Shown here piece by piece: positions 33,701 to 45,700 of a stretch of 64,000 bases of DNA (its first letter is position 1; each line of letters begins with the position of its first letter). Made by a program: the position numbers and the translations under genes. The stretch spans positions 65,196,643-65,260,642 of the forward strand of contig OX377202.1 of the NCBI GenBank assembly GCA_947396885.1. Direction: 5' to 3'. The notes below the pieces were generated by a model. The model searched no databases, was not told where the DNA came from, and was given only the letters and a program-made list of their open reading frames with translations. This DNA is from Heligmosomoides polygyrus polygyrus (taxonomy: Eukaryota; Nematoda; Chromadorea; Rhabditida; Heligmosomidae).

Positions 33701-36700
33701 AAAAAGCGTTTTGCTTACTACATCTTTGACATTCCCAGATGTCGCAACTGCCGGCAAAAGTACGCAGTATTGCGTACAGTTACAGCGCCGCAGCGCCGCA
33801 CCACCCGCCGTTGTCATGGCGGGTCCGCGGTACCCACAAGACTCTGCTGCCGGCCTTACACTCTCTGGTTTGAGATGAACATCGTTTCTTGGAGGATAAG
33901 CACCGGTTGCTAGTACCTGGAGTATCCATGTGAGCCAAGTAACATTAACAGTTGTTCAATATAGTCGGCACAAGTGCGAGCGCTGCGAAACCCTGCTTCT
34001 TACCCTACGAACAGCTTTTCGCGACACCGCACCGTCCACCACACTCATAAAGACCCTCCTGCAATTAAAGTTAACGTATTACACCGCCCACTGATAACCC
34101 CGCTAGAAAGGAAGGAAGCTGCTCGAAGCCCTTGCAATAATGAGGCTGAACCCCCAAATTAACAATAGGGATGAGCAGAGCGAGGCATGAGGCTTATCGT
34201 GTAGTGATTAAGAAGATCAGCGGTAATGTTGTTTACAGTAACTTTATTTGTAAGGAGCATCGCAGTGGTGAGGCTCTGTTAGCGAAACCTGCTTGGTTAG
34301 TGTTTTACCGTTGTTATTGTATAATTTAATGATAGTAATCGCTATGTGTAATGTATTAAAGGCCTGAGGAAGCTGTTAAGCAGCGAAAGCTCGCCAGTAA
34401 AGAATATTGGAAGAGTCTCAATTGTGCCGACTATATCGAATTACGTATGAGGCTCAGGGATAGCTCTATTCTACAGTAACAGTTGTGGTTAGTCTAAGGC
34501 CCCTGTTATACTCCCGCAGGAGCTTCCGCGGATGGGCGGAAATCGCGTCGGGACCCCGCGCCGGGCCACTCGTCGCGGCCCGCCACGCCCGCCGTCCGCG
34601 GATCGCCGCCGACAGACGACGAGAGGGGTGTTATACTTCCCGCCCGCGGGAGGGCAGCCGTCCGCGGTGCACTGCACCGCGGACGGCTGTCGTCCCGCAG
34701 AGTTCGGCGCGGGAAACGCGCTCCGATGCGACGCTAGCCGCCCCGGGACGACGACGGCCGTCCGCGGTGCACCGTCCGTCCGCGGACGTCCCGCGGGAGT
34801 ATAACAGGGGCCTAAGAAGGATAAAGTAGATGCAAACGTTGGCGTTAATTAGCCTCCTTGTTAGATGTACCATGCTTCAATTCAACTGCATATCGTGAGG
34901 GCAATTTGACCTTCACAGCCAATTACCGAGGTTAGAGTTCTATCCTGTAATCCGGAAGACGGCTAGTACTAATTTGCCGATGGAAGGCTTGGTTGGCTTG
35001 AACGAGACTTGAAGATCGAGTCATGACTCGGAGTACACCGAGTAACTAAGTGGAAAGTACCTCCTCCAACTGCGCTATCCGTAGCCAATGTTCGAAATGA
35101 TGCTCTTAATTCGCGCATCTGACCGTTGCGCAAAAGATCCAGGCTAAGACTGAGTTCAGTATCTGCCAAATCTAACCGACTGACTGTCCCTTTGTGAGTT
35201 TCACTTGCCTCACCAATGAAAAGATCTCGGATAAGACGAAACCGTAGATTTCTTCAGGAACGGGTCAACTTACCTTTTCGCCAGTATGTGCCGAAATGTT
35301 ATAAAGGCGCTTGATGTAACGCTTCTGCTGCTATGGCGCGATTCGGGATGGAAGACTTCGTTCAAAATGACTCGCGCTAAGGTGCATCCAGATCCCGATT
35401 CCGATACCACAGAGAAAGGGAGCGAAATGCAAACTGCGTTCTGTGGTCAGACCTACGCTTCCATGGCCTCGTTCATGGTTGAAGGAGAACATGCTTGAAT
35501 CTCATAGCGAGCGTTGGGTGCGGAGAAAATGCCAGCGTGGACGAGGAAACACACAGTATACCAGAATACAGAACACCAGAACCAACATGTGGCCACTAGC
35601 AAAATCGCCTTAATGTAGCAAACAACTGTGGACGGAAACATCATTGAAGTGTCCAGGAATAAGTACAAAACTGTATGGAAAACCATTCATTAAGAGACCT
35701 TTGATCAGTAACATTCACGGAGGACATATACTCGGCACTTCAAAACAAGCTCGAATGATTAGTGGTGCAAGGTTCTGCACCGATGATTCAATTGAATTCA
35801 ATTCTTTCTTCTTTTTTCTTTGGACATCGCTCCACTTCGCTTTCAAATGGCTCCAAAGAGCTCAAAACTTGCAGCTTCGCAAGTCACTGAGATAAAAGCA
35901 AGCCTATTTGATCGGGTCCAGGTGTTGTGTTTGTCTTCTAGTTTTACGTGATGCGCACTGAGCCCTGAGCGAGCTATCAAAAGATTATTCAGACTCATGA
36001 ACAGAGCACGGTGCAAGAGCCCCAACAGCAATTAGAAGTTTGCGAAAACAGCACCTCTTGAGACAGCATCAGTTTTCTGCTGTTATTCTTTGCCTACGAA
36101 CTATTATGTCTAGGTAGTAAAATATTGAAGCGTTTAAGCCATTTCATGCGATACTAAATAAAATTGTGCATAAAGGTGTTTGAAGAAGCCCAGCTACGAT
36201 TAAGACATGGTTCCCGTTATAACACTAAGTTTTGCTCATCTTAAAAGGAATACTTATCCCCCGGGATAAAGCAGTCATTCAAAAATCACCTTGCGCAAGG
36301 GAATTCCAAAAATTGAGCCAAATTGTAAGGTAGCACTTGACATCCTTATGGTTAGCAAAAATACATTGCTGCAGGTATGGTTCCAAAACCGTCGTGCGAA
36401 ATGGCGAAAGAAGGAGAACATCAAGAATGGAAGCCATAACGATCAAGCGTCATCTAAGGAAGGAGGAGAAGAATCGGGAAAGGTGGCTTGTTTGCACGGC
36501 TTTTTTTCTGGCACCTCTGAGATGAGTTGCATTTACAGAGCAAAGATTGTGGCGCTTTTTCAATAGAGAGCCTTCTCGCGGCCAGTCGTGTACCTCGCGG
36601 GCGTCGTCCAAACGCCAAGTATCCGAGAGTACAGGTTAGTTTAGTGAAATTCAGGAAGTGGAGGCTATTAAAATGTTTCGGAACCTTTTAAATTACCGTC

Positions 36701-39700
36701 GTTTTCAAGTTTTTAAGATTTGCTAAAGAGAGCAAGAATTAAGCTTTATATTGCTGCGGGACCGATGTCTCTTTGAATTAAAAAAAATCAAAGCAACTAC
36801 TATATTGATTATATATACATATATACATATACATATATGTATATATACATATGTACATAAATAAATAAATAAATATATATATATATATATATATACCAGA
36901 CGTACAGTGGCCTAGTGGCCCTCAACGTTTGGTTGAGGCTTCGCGCCCAATTCCCCGAGAATAGGGCACCCCGACCGTATGTTTTTCTTCTTTAGGCATT
37001 TTTACTTTCATTACAGTAAATAAAAACGTCTATAGTTTTACTGCATAGAAAAGCATGGTGTGATACGGTAGGATAGACTCTTCAAAACTGTTTCTATGGG
37101 GCCAGTCCTCCCTCTATCGCACGTACACAATTTATCCTCCGAAGTACACGTTATCTGAGTGGCGAGGAACCGAAGTGTTTAATCTACGGAAACATAAATG
37201 AAATCAATCGGTATTGATAGACCGCTTGATACCGTTCACAGTTCAATGGGAATAAAATTACTCCTATTCCTTTAGTCATTCTCCCTACCCCTCCCCCCCT
37301 ACCCATATGTTGGCAGAGAACGATAGTGAGAATCAAGTACGCGCACACTCGTTGTTGCATGAAGCCTTTAAAAAGTCATCTGAACATCTCACAGATGCTG
37401 TGCAAAGTTTATATGTGGCAGGTCTTCTGGATCAGGATGCACATTGGATAACGTCTGTGACACATTTACTGAGTCCCGACGCGTGCACCTCGGCACACGT
37501 GGCAGGACGTCTGTTGCACCCCGACGACACTGAGAGAAAATGCTGGTCCCTTCCTGCTCCCACCTTCAATGGATCTCCCTTTCTTTACTGGTTCCTCTTC
37601 ACTGGTCCTATCTCTATTGGTCTACCCTTCACCGATCCCCATTACTGGGCCCACCCTCGCTGGTCCCCCTGCATTGGTCAACCCTTTTCCGGGCCCTACA
37701 ATCCCCCTCCCCCTTCACTGGAGCTCTCTCTCCCCCTTCACCGGTCCCCATTACTGGTCTCATCCTCACCGGTACCCCCCCCCCCCCTCACCCCCTTCTC
37801 ACTGGTCCCCCTTCACTGGTCCCCTTCATTGGTCCCCCTTCACGCGACATCGGTGACACCTCCTCTGAACCAGGACATCTGTTGAACAACGTCGGTGACA
37901 TGTATTCTCAACCCGAACGTCCTTTTCGCGACATTGGTGACATTTCTTCTGACCCCTCTCAACACGACGTAGGTGACACCTCGCCCGCCTTAACCCGAAT
38001 GGTTGTTACTCGACGTCTATGAAGCGCCAGATGGACAGGCAGACGGACACACGTGCGGACGGACGGAAGGCCAGACACAAGCGCTCTCTCTTTTATATAT
38101 ATATAGAGGGTTAATTGATTTATTAATTGCATTTTGTAATATGTGTCAAATTTTGTGCAGAAGAATATTGTTTCTGTTTTTTCACAGTTACTCAGGAATT
38201 TAGAAAAACAGATTAAGGCAATATTGTGGTTTATCTCAATAGGCCTCTTCGTATTTCCCTTTTTGTGATCCATATACGACTACCATGATTTTTATGTTTT
38301 TGTGGAAACGTATTAGGGCGCGTGTAGCGCACAGGAGGTGCCGACTGTCGCGGGCACCCGATACTTATTTCTCGGTTCCGATTTCCCGGCCAGACCAACG
38401 AAGCCCTCTATCCCTCCGGGGTCGGCGAATTGCTGCCATACCTGGCTGGGACGCGCTGAGTTTCATTGGCTGGCCACTGGAGGTCTTTGTATGGGTAAAT
38501 ACGCATTCATATCGCTTGCACGACGGTAGAAGTAGAATGCGTGGCGCATCCTAAGAGAGATTGAATAACACTGTTCTTTCTTGTTTATCCTTGTCGTCGT
38601 ACTTACATGGGTGTATGACAAGTGCAAAGGTTCTGCATATGTTGAACTATCGGATTATGAGAAACCCTATGAGCGACTGAGAAAAGTTATATGCGGTCGT
38701 GATCTTATGTCCGCGTTCTTTTACAAAGCCTTTTTATCAAACAGTGTTAGACAGCTCCGGCTAGATTTGTTTGGAAAACGAAAAAATTCAGGCTATTATT
38801 ATATTTGATTAGCAAATCCCATTTACATAGTGAGAAGAGCCTTAGTTTATCTTTTTGGAATGAAAAAACTATTACGTATAAGTTTAACGAGGTCCACCTC
38901 ATCCGGGTGATTTATTTGTCGAAACTGTTAAGGTGGTAAGAAAATCACTAGTCGTTTCCACTATCTCTCCAGGGCGCTGCTGCATTGCAATTGAATTTCT
39001 TGAGAACGAATTGCTACTTCGTGTTCCTTGTGCTGATAATCCCGCTTCATCCCATTCAAACGCCCTTGAAATCTACTTGCCTTTTGGAATCCATGTACGC
39101 GACAGGATTTTGCAAGGATGCAGTCAACGGCATGTTTTTACAGCAGATACACAAATACGTGGAGTGATGAAAAAAGCCTTCTATTTCTCCAAGACTGTCG
39201 GCGGAGCCGTAAAGTTGCAAATGGCATCTTCTATCGGACGATACCAGCCGCTAAAAACAAACACATGACCACTGGAAACGCATTTGCTCCTGCCAAATTC
39301 ACTTATATCAGCGTTTATTTACTTAATTCTTTTATACGTGAGCAATCACGCAGATTTAAAACCGAAAAACAAACAAAGGAATACTTACCAGGTAAGGGTC
39401 TCAGGCGTAGGTCTGAACGGGGAAATGGATAGTAATACAAGAACCTCCACCCTTCATGTAGTAGAAAACCCTCTTTCGTTTTTGCTGAGTCCTTGAACCA
39501 AAAGAGCTACGGGCATTCGAAGGCGGAGTACAGTAGCGCACTGTTAACACGTGCCCACGTGCATGCGTGCGCGCCTGTTGAGACGCGGCGAAAGCTTTTG
39601 CGGCAAGCGAAACGGTAGCTTAGCGGGTGGCGAGGTGCTTTGAAGGTAGTAGACCAGATGTTCGACTCCCGTGCTATGCACTGTTTTTGCATTTTTTCAT

Positions 39701-42700
39701 AACCGCTGCCTCCTTCATCAATTTGCTTCCTACCCATCTCCTACACATTTATTTCACTCCAAATTGTCAAAAGGCCAGATTCATGATCAACACCCCATGA
39801 CTATGGTAGCCCTAGTCGGCAGTCGTACCTGCTGTAACCTACCATCATCAGACGAAATTTCAAAAACGAATATCACATCCGTAATCATCACCCCAAATAA
39901 CCCTCCTGGGACGTTTGGGTAAAGTCGGTAATTATGACCTCGACAGCCCTAGTCATCAGTACCTGCTCTAACCCGTATCTGCTGTGAAGTCACTGTTTAA
40001 CATTCGCTGAAAAGCCAAACACTATGTATAATACAGAAAGTGAGAGAAGTGAGTGAGGCACAGCTCAAAGTAAACCCTTATTTGAGAACTCAGAGTGAAA
40101 TAAATGTGTAGCAGATGTGTAGGAAGTAATCCGATTTAAATCAGTCATCAATGCACTATTGTAGTTTCACGATTCCAGAGGTCGATGAGAGGTCGAAATT
40201 TTTTTCGATCAAACCTCCTCCAGGGGGTTATTTGGTGTGCTGAGATCCGTCTTTGAAATTTATGCCAACTACGGTAGATTACAGCAGGTACTGATGACTA
40301 GTACTCTCGAGGTCATAATCACCGATTTTGCCCAAACTTCCCAAAGAGGTTATTTAGGGTGATGATTACGAATGTGATATTCGTTTTTGAAATTTCGTCT
40401 GATTACGGTAGGTTAGGTACGGACTGCCGACTAGGGCTGCCATGGTCATAGAATGTTGATCACGAATCTGACCCTTTTGACAATTTGGAGTGAAATAAAT
40501 GTGTAGGAGATGGGTAGGAAGCAAACTGATGAAGGAGGCAGCGGTTATGAAAAAAATGCAAAAAATAGTGCATAGAACGGGAGTCGAACATCTGGTCTAC
40601 TACCTTCAAAGCACCTTGAAGGTAGTAGACCAGATGTTCGACCACCTTTAAAGCACCCCGACACCCGCTGAGCCATCGTCTCGCTTGCCGCGGAAGCTTT
40701 CCCGCGTCTCAACAGCGCGCGCACACGTGCACGTGGGCACGTGCTGACGGTGTGCTACTATACTCCGCCTTCGAGGGCCCGTAGCTCTTTTGGTTCAAGA
40801 ACTCGCCTTCGAGGACCCGTAGCTCTTTTGGTTCAAGAACTCAGCAAAAACAAAACATGTTTTTCTACTACATGAAGGGTGGAGTTTCTCGTAGTGCTAT
40901 CCACTTCACCCTCCGTAGCTACGCCTGAGACCCTTCCCTGGTTAATAAGGTTTGAACGAGCAAAACACTGCTACGTGCAAATAATCCACACCATGCAATT
41001 GCCGAATTTGATCCACGTGTTTTGATCTCCCAGTCCGGCTGGAAAACTGGACAATGGTTTTTGACCCACGGAGTCAGATTATTTTTTTAGAATAACAATC
41101 TGGTAAGCATCCGAGTTGATTGTTGATGTTGACCTACAAAGGCAAGGCGTGTCTTGCCTTCAGATGTTGTTCCTGCCCAAACCACAGACTTCGGGAACAG
41201 GGTTCATGAGCTTACACGGCGCTTTCGAGGTTTTTCACGGTTGCAGGTTGTCGCTGATCATCAACCATGAAAATGTTCTCTTCAGTCCAAACGACGTCTG
41301 TAAGGCGGCCCTCAAGAATGAAGTCGAGGAGTTTTTTAAATTTTCCTTCTTTGCGCTTTTAGTGAGGGCGTGTGCAATAAAAGACAATAAGTGCGAAACA
41401 CCAGTTCTTGTATGACAATATTCTGAACGCTTCGCCGTGAGAAATAATATGTAAATTGGGAGCAGTTTTGTTCAGTATAACCTCATTCTTCTGTACCCTC
41501 TTCCTGGCCATTCTGTGAATGCCAGGTATGTTGTCGATCCGAAGTCGGTCTGTTTTTTGGAGGCACATGGTGGTGTCCTGGTTACTTGTATTCCACAGTG
41601 ATATGGAGCCGTCTTGCAATCTTCACTGGTCGAAGTCCCTCGTCCACGCGATGGTGGCTCGATGGGATAGATTGACGCATGACTTGATGAGCGTTGATCC
41701 GGCCGGTGTAGAAATTGTGTAGGGACGCATGTAGTCTATTCTATTAAATGTATATAGATAACCACTTCAATATAGACAGTGCCGAATGCCTTCTTCAGGT
41801 TGATGAACACAGCGGCAGCTTGTACTCTCGCGACACTTAGAGGAGTTTCGGGGTGGTGTGTGTGGATTCGATCTTGCTGAATTCTTCCTTGGCTGCCCTA
41901 ACCACCCCTCTGGGGGTAAGCCTAATAGTCCTTCACCGAGCATTCGCTAATGACTCGAGAGAACAGCTTGCAGACTACTGACAGCATAGAAATCAGGCGA
42001 TAGTTGCCAATATCGCGCGCGTCTCCTCTGTTGTACGGCGACACGGTTCTCCAGACATTCCACTGAGAAGGAACCTTGCTCTCCGACAGCGTGTGAGGAG
42101 CGATGTCAGCATGTGGATGAGCACTTGCAGAAGGTTCTTCAGGCGTTTGGGTCTGACCTTGTCGGCACCGGGTTTTCACCGACAAGATGCGAAAACATGA
42201 AGACAGGTGGTCTTGCTATCGGAGAGGTCGGAGTAGAATCGTGGACATCCTTATCAGTTGCTCCTTCTGAATGAGGTGTTGGCTCCCTCAGGACCTCGGA
42301 GAGCGGTCACCTTGGTCTGGAATCGAAGTTCCACCGGGTATTGCGGATGTTAATGAGCGCCTCTGCTTCTCTGCTGCTTCAGCCGATACTTGCGCTCTTC
42401 ACTCCTGAATGTCCTTCTGTATCACCTCCCTACATAACTTCGGGGTAAGTTGGCGTGTAGTTTCCCGACACCCGCATTCCTCCACACTAATCGAGAGCTT
42501 TAAGAGACAGACTTCTCTTGGTGTTTTTCAAGCAATCGACTTCCATATAACTGCTGTGGAGATTGTGTACAAAGCGTGCGTATTCCTCGCTGATGTTGCA
42601 CGCGACGGTATTCTCCAAAGGCCGGCAAGAGAGGTGTGATAGAAGGTGGTCGTTCTGGGACTTCTCTTCTTGAAGTCCGCGGCCTTCTCTCCTTGCGCGA

Positions 42701-45700
42701 AGAAGGCGATGGTGCGATCCAGTGTGGAACCGGGGACAACGTAGGCGTCGGTCAGGCAATTCTTGCGGTAGAAGATGGTGTTGCCGATCTAGTTGTAGAA
42801 CTAGCCACGTGGGATTCACAGGTCTATGATAGGGCTGCAGGCTTCTGGATCTGTGAGTTTCCACCGAAGAACTTGGTCGACAAGATGAATTCAGGCATTC
42901 TTCCGCCCTGCTCGTTCCACTACAAACTGTGGGTTCCGATGTGAAGTTCTTCTGGTGACCTTCGTGGCCCGATCTTGGCGTTGAAGCCGCCGACGATCAC
43001 CTTGGTCAAGGTTTGATCCTCCTTGCAGAGATTCCCCAGCTCTACGTAAAACCCTACGACGTCTTTGCCGTCATAGTCGGATGTTGGGGCATACGCGGCG
43101 AAGCGGTTAAAGCTGTAACAGAGCCACATTGCTTCATTTGCAGGCGTCGGATGCTGGTGTTCAATTGAATTTGAAAATGTTCAGTTGAAAATAAAATTCT
43201 TCAGCTTAAGCTAAAGATAGCGCTGCAGATGTAATAAATGTTAAATCACTTTTTCTTACTGGTATCAGAAAATCTCTGGAAATAGAGTTTTACTACACGT
43301 CAGGCACCTTTTAGTACGACTTACGACGGCTTTTTCATAATTAAGATAAGGAGTTGCGAAATTTCAGATTTAATTCATACACACCCTTGCTACTATATAT
43401 TGGATTCAATCGAAAACCTTCAAAAATAACTGGATGATTCGGATAACGCTAATATCGTGGATTCCGGATTTCGAATGATTTGAATCGGGAAATCCGAATC
43501 GGTTAATCGAAAATCATTCATTCGGATAGAATTATAGTAACTATGCTGTAGATTCCAGGTAACTAATGCGACATGACATTACTTTTCTCTCGAAGGCCCC
43601 AACGAAATCTGAAATGGTGTTTATGGGATTACGACAAAATGACACTGCATTTTGCTAGGGATCAAGTAATAAGGGAATGCTTCCATCGAGCAGGCGCTTC
43701 ACCTAAAACGCAGCTGGTGTTAAATATGTGCTCAAGCGGATGGTATGTGACAACGCAATTTGATATGTAGATTCTCAGGTTGTGGCGGAGAAGATGGTGC
43801 CTGAGTGTTGGCGCCAAAGTACGACGATTCTAATTTGGAAGAAGAAGGACAATCCTGCAGACTAGGGGTGCACACAATGTTTTGGGCGTTAAATTTTTCA
43901 ACGATTTTTTCACGGAAAATTTTCGTCAAATTTCGTTAAAACATATGATTCCCCACGAACTATTAGTTCAATTGAAAAACACCTTCAGTAACTAAATGGA
44001 GTTCATTTTAGATAAGGCGGGCCTCGAAATTCCCTCCCTTCCCTGGTTCTTTGCGAAACCGTTTTGGTTGACTGTTCTACGCAAGGTACCGAAGGTCGCA
44101 AAAAGGCTCGGGGGAGGTAGCCTTGCACTCAGAGGGTACTCGCCTCGGCGCGAAGACACTTGTATGTCTAGTTAGATCAGAAATGGCCTAAATCAGTTCA
44201 TCATTAGTGTAGAACACAATGGTGTTGCATAAAGCTCCATTTCGTACAACATAAACGTTGTATAGGGCTTTCTTGCAAGGCGGCCCCCTCCGAGCCTACT
44301 CGCACCGAAAAATTAAAAAAAAAACACAATTAAAAGCCTATCATTGGAATGTTAACGATCAGAAAAAGCAGCTTTCCATTTTTTGTTAGTGTTTTCGCAA
44401 ATTATTTAAAATAAGTTGAGCGACCAAAAATATTCTCTCCGTGTCCACCTCTCCAGGGCCGGTATGCATATCTCGCTCGGGGCCTCCCGTCGGGGAATAA
44501 TTTAAAGGGCGGCGGAATCCCGCGATGTACACCTCCGGGGAGATACCGTATTCCCCAGCCCCCTTGGGGCCGGGGCGCCACCTACTCCGACGTATGGGGA
44601 ATGCTGCGGACAGCGAAGGAAAACATATGAATCGGGCAGGATTTTGCCGGTGAAGTGAGAAAAAGAGGTAGTTGGGTGTATTTTTCTTCAACTCAGAGCT
44701 TGATTTTCGGCGCAAATAGGGTCCGGGGGTCCTTATAAAATGTGTCACCAACACCGAGAAAACGAGACAAGGCACAGTGATAATAAGGAAAACAAACAAA
44801 TAATGAATGCTGTAGCTGTGTTCTGTGCTCTCCTCCGCGTTAGCGGAGGAGAGCACAGAACACAGCTACAGCATTGCGCTGCCATTGTATTGCGCTACCG
44901 GGTACATTTAATTAAGCGATTATGTGCTTTCAACATATAACTTTTCTAGTCAGACTATTTGGTGTAAAGCTGGATAGGATTATGATATGAAATTTCTTCG
45001 AAAAAATCAGGGAAGACGAGTTTTAATGAAGCTTGTGTTCAGAAATAAGAGCGTCTAAAAGCAGTCCTGCATAAAAGGAGACGGAGCTTTCAAGAATTTC
45101 CTTTCAAGAATAACTTTTCACATTTGCTCATGTTAAATTATATTTTCTTTAACACGAAATAGCAGACTGAATAGCTTGCAGCACTATTCCTTATTAAAAA
45201 AAAAACAAATAAACGGATAAACTAAAACTCGCAAACAGACAAACACGCGAATAGTTAAACACAAGTATAACAGCATGTTATTAGAAAATAAAAAATATTC
45301 TTAACGCTTCAACCTAATTCCCAGCCCATTGTGCCTCCCTAACCTCCTTTACTCCCTTTTTTCTTCAAACGCGCATGAATGCGCGACAGCGAGCAGCTGA
45401 CATTTTCGCCGAGAAATGCAAAACCTAATCCGTGCCTACGTACTACGCATATCACATACGGCTCGGAAGTTCCCCGACCGTGGTGGGAGCCATATGCATC
45501 GCGGGTTGGGAGCCCCAAACCTGCTGGGTACGACTTGCAGTTGGGGCGCCCCGAGTGGGGCACCCCGCCGCCCCGAGATATGCATACGGGCCCAGGTGGC
45601 GAGGAAGAGGGTTTTGGGAAAAGCACTGTTAAGTGGGGATAGGCATCTTACGAGGGGGTCAAACAAGTATTTCAGTGGATTCCTTGACGCGCCTGGCGGC

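Larger units (their letters stand above)
14040..36374 (+). other. unc-4: Intron 4 of the unc-4-like gene, 22.3 kb
   Basis: Starts GTGAGC and ends ATTGCTGCAG. It interrupts the homeodomain between positions 46 and 47, a site known from many paired-class genes. The contents are listed separately. Stretches with nothing I can name are 14.9-15.09, 15.6-16.4, 16.8-18.2, 18.4-20.0, 23.8-25.7, 28.3-30.1, 30.7-31.4, 31.65-32.1 and 35.5-36.3 kb. Confidence 0.9.

Noticed and set aside
34485..34829. Arg-rich open frames of up to 114 codons
   Set aside because: They lie entirely within the GC-rich MITE, where stop codons are rare.
37307..38022. Overlapping Pro/Ser-rich open frames of 95-192 codons
   Set aside because: They arise from the CACTGGTCCCC minisatellite; all three frames stay open because of base composition.
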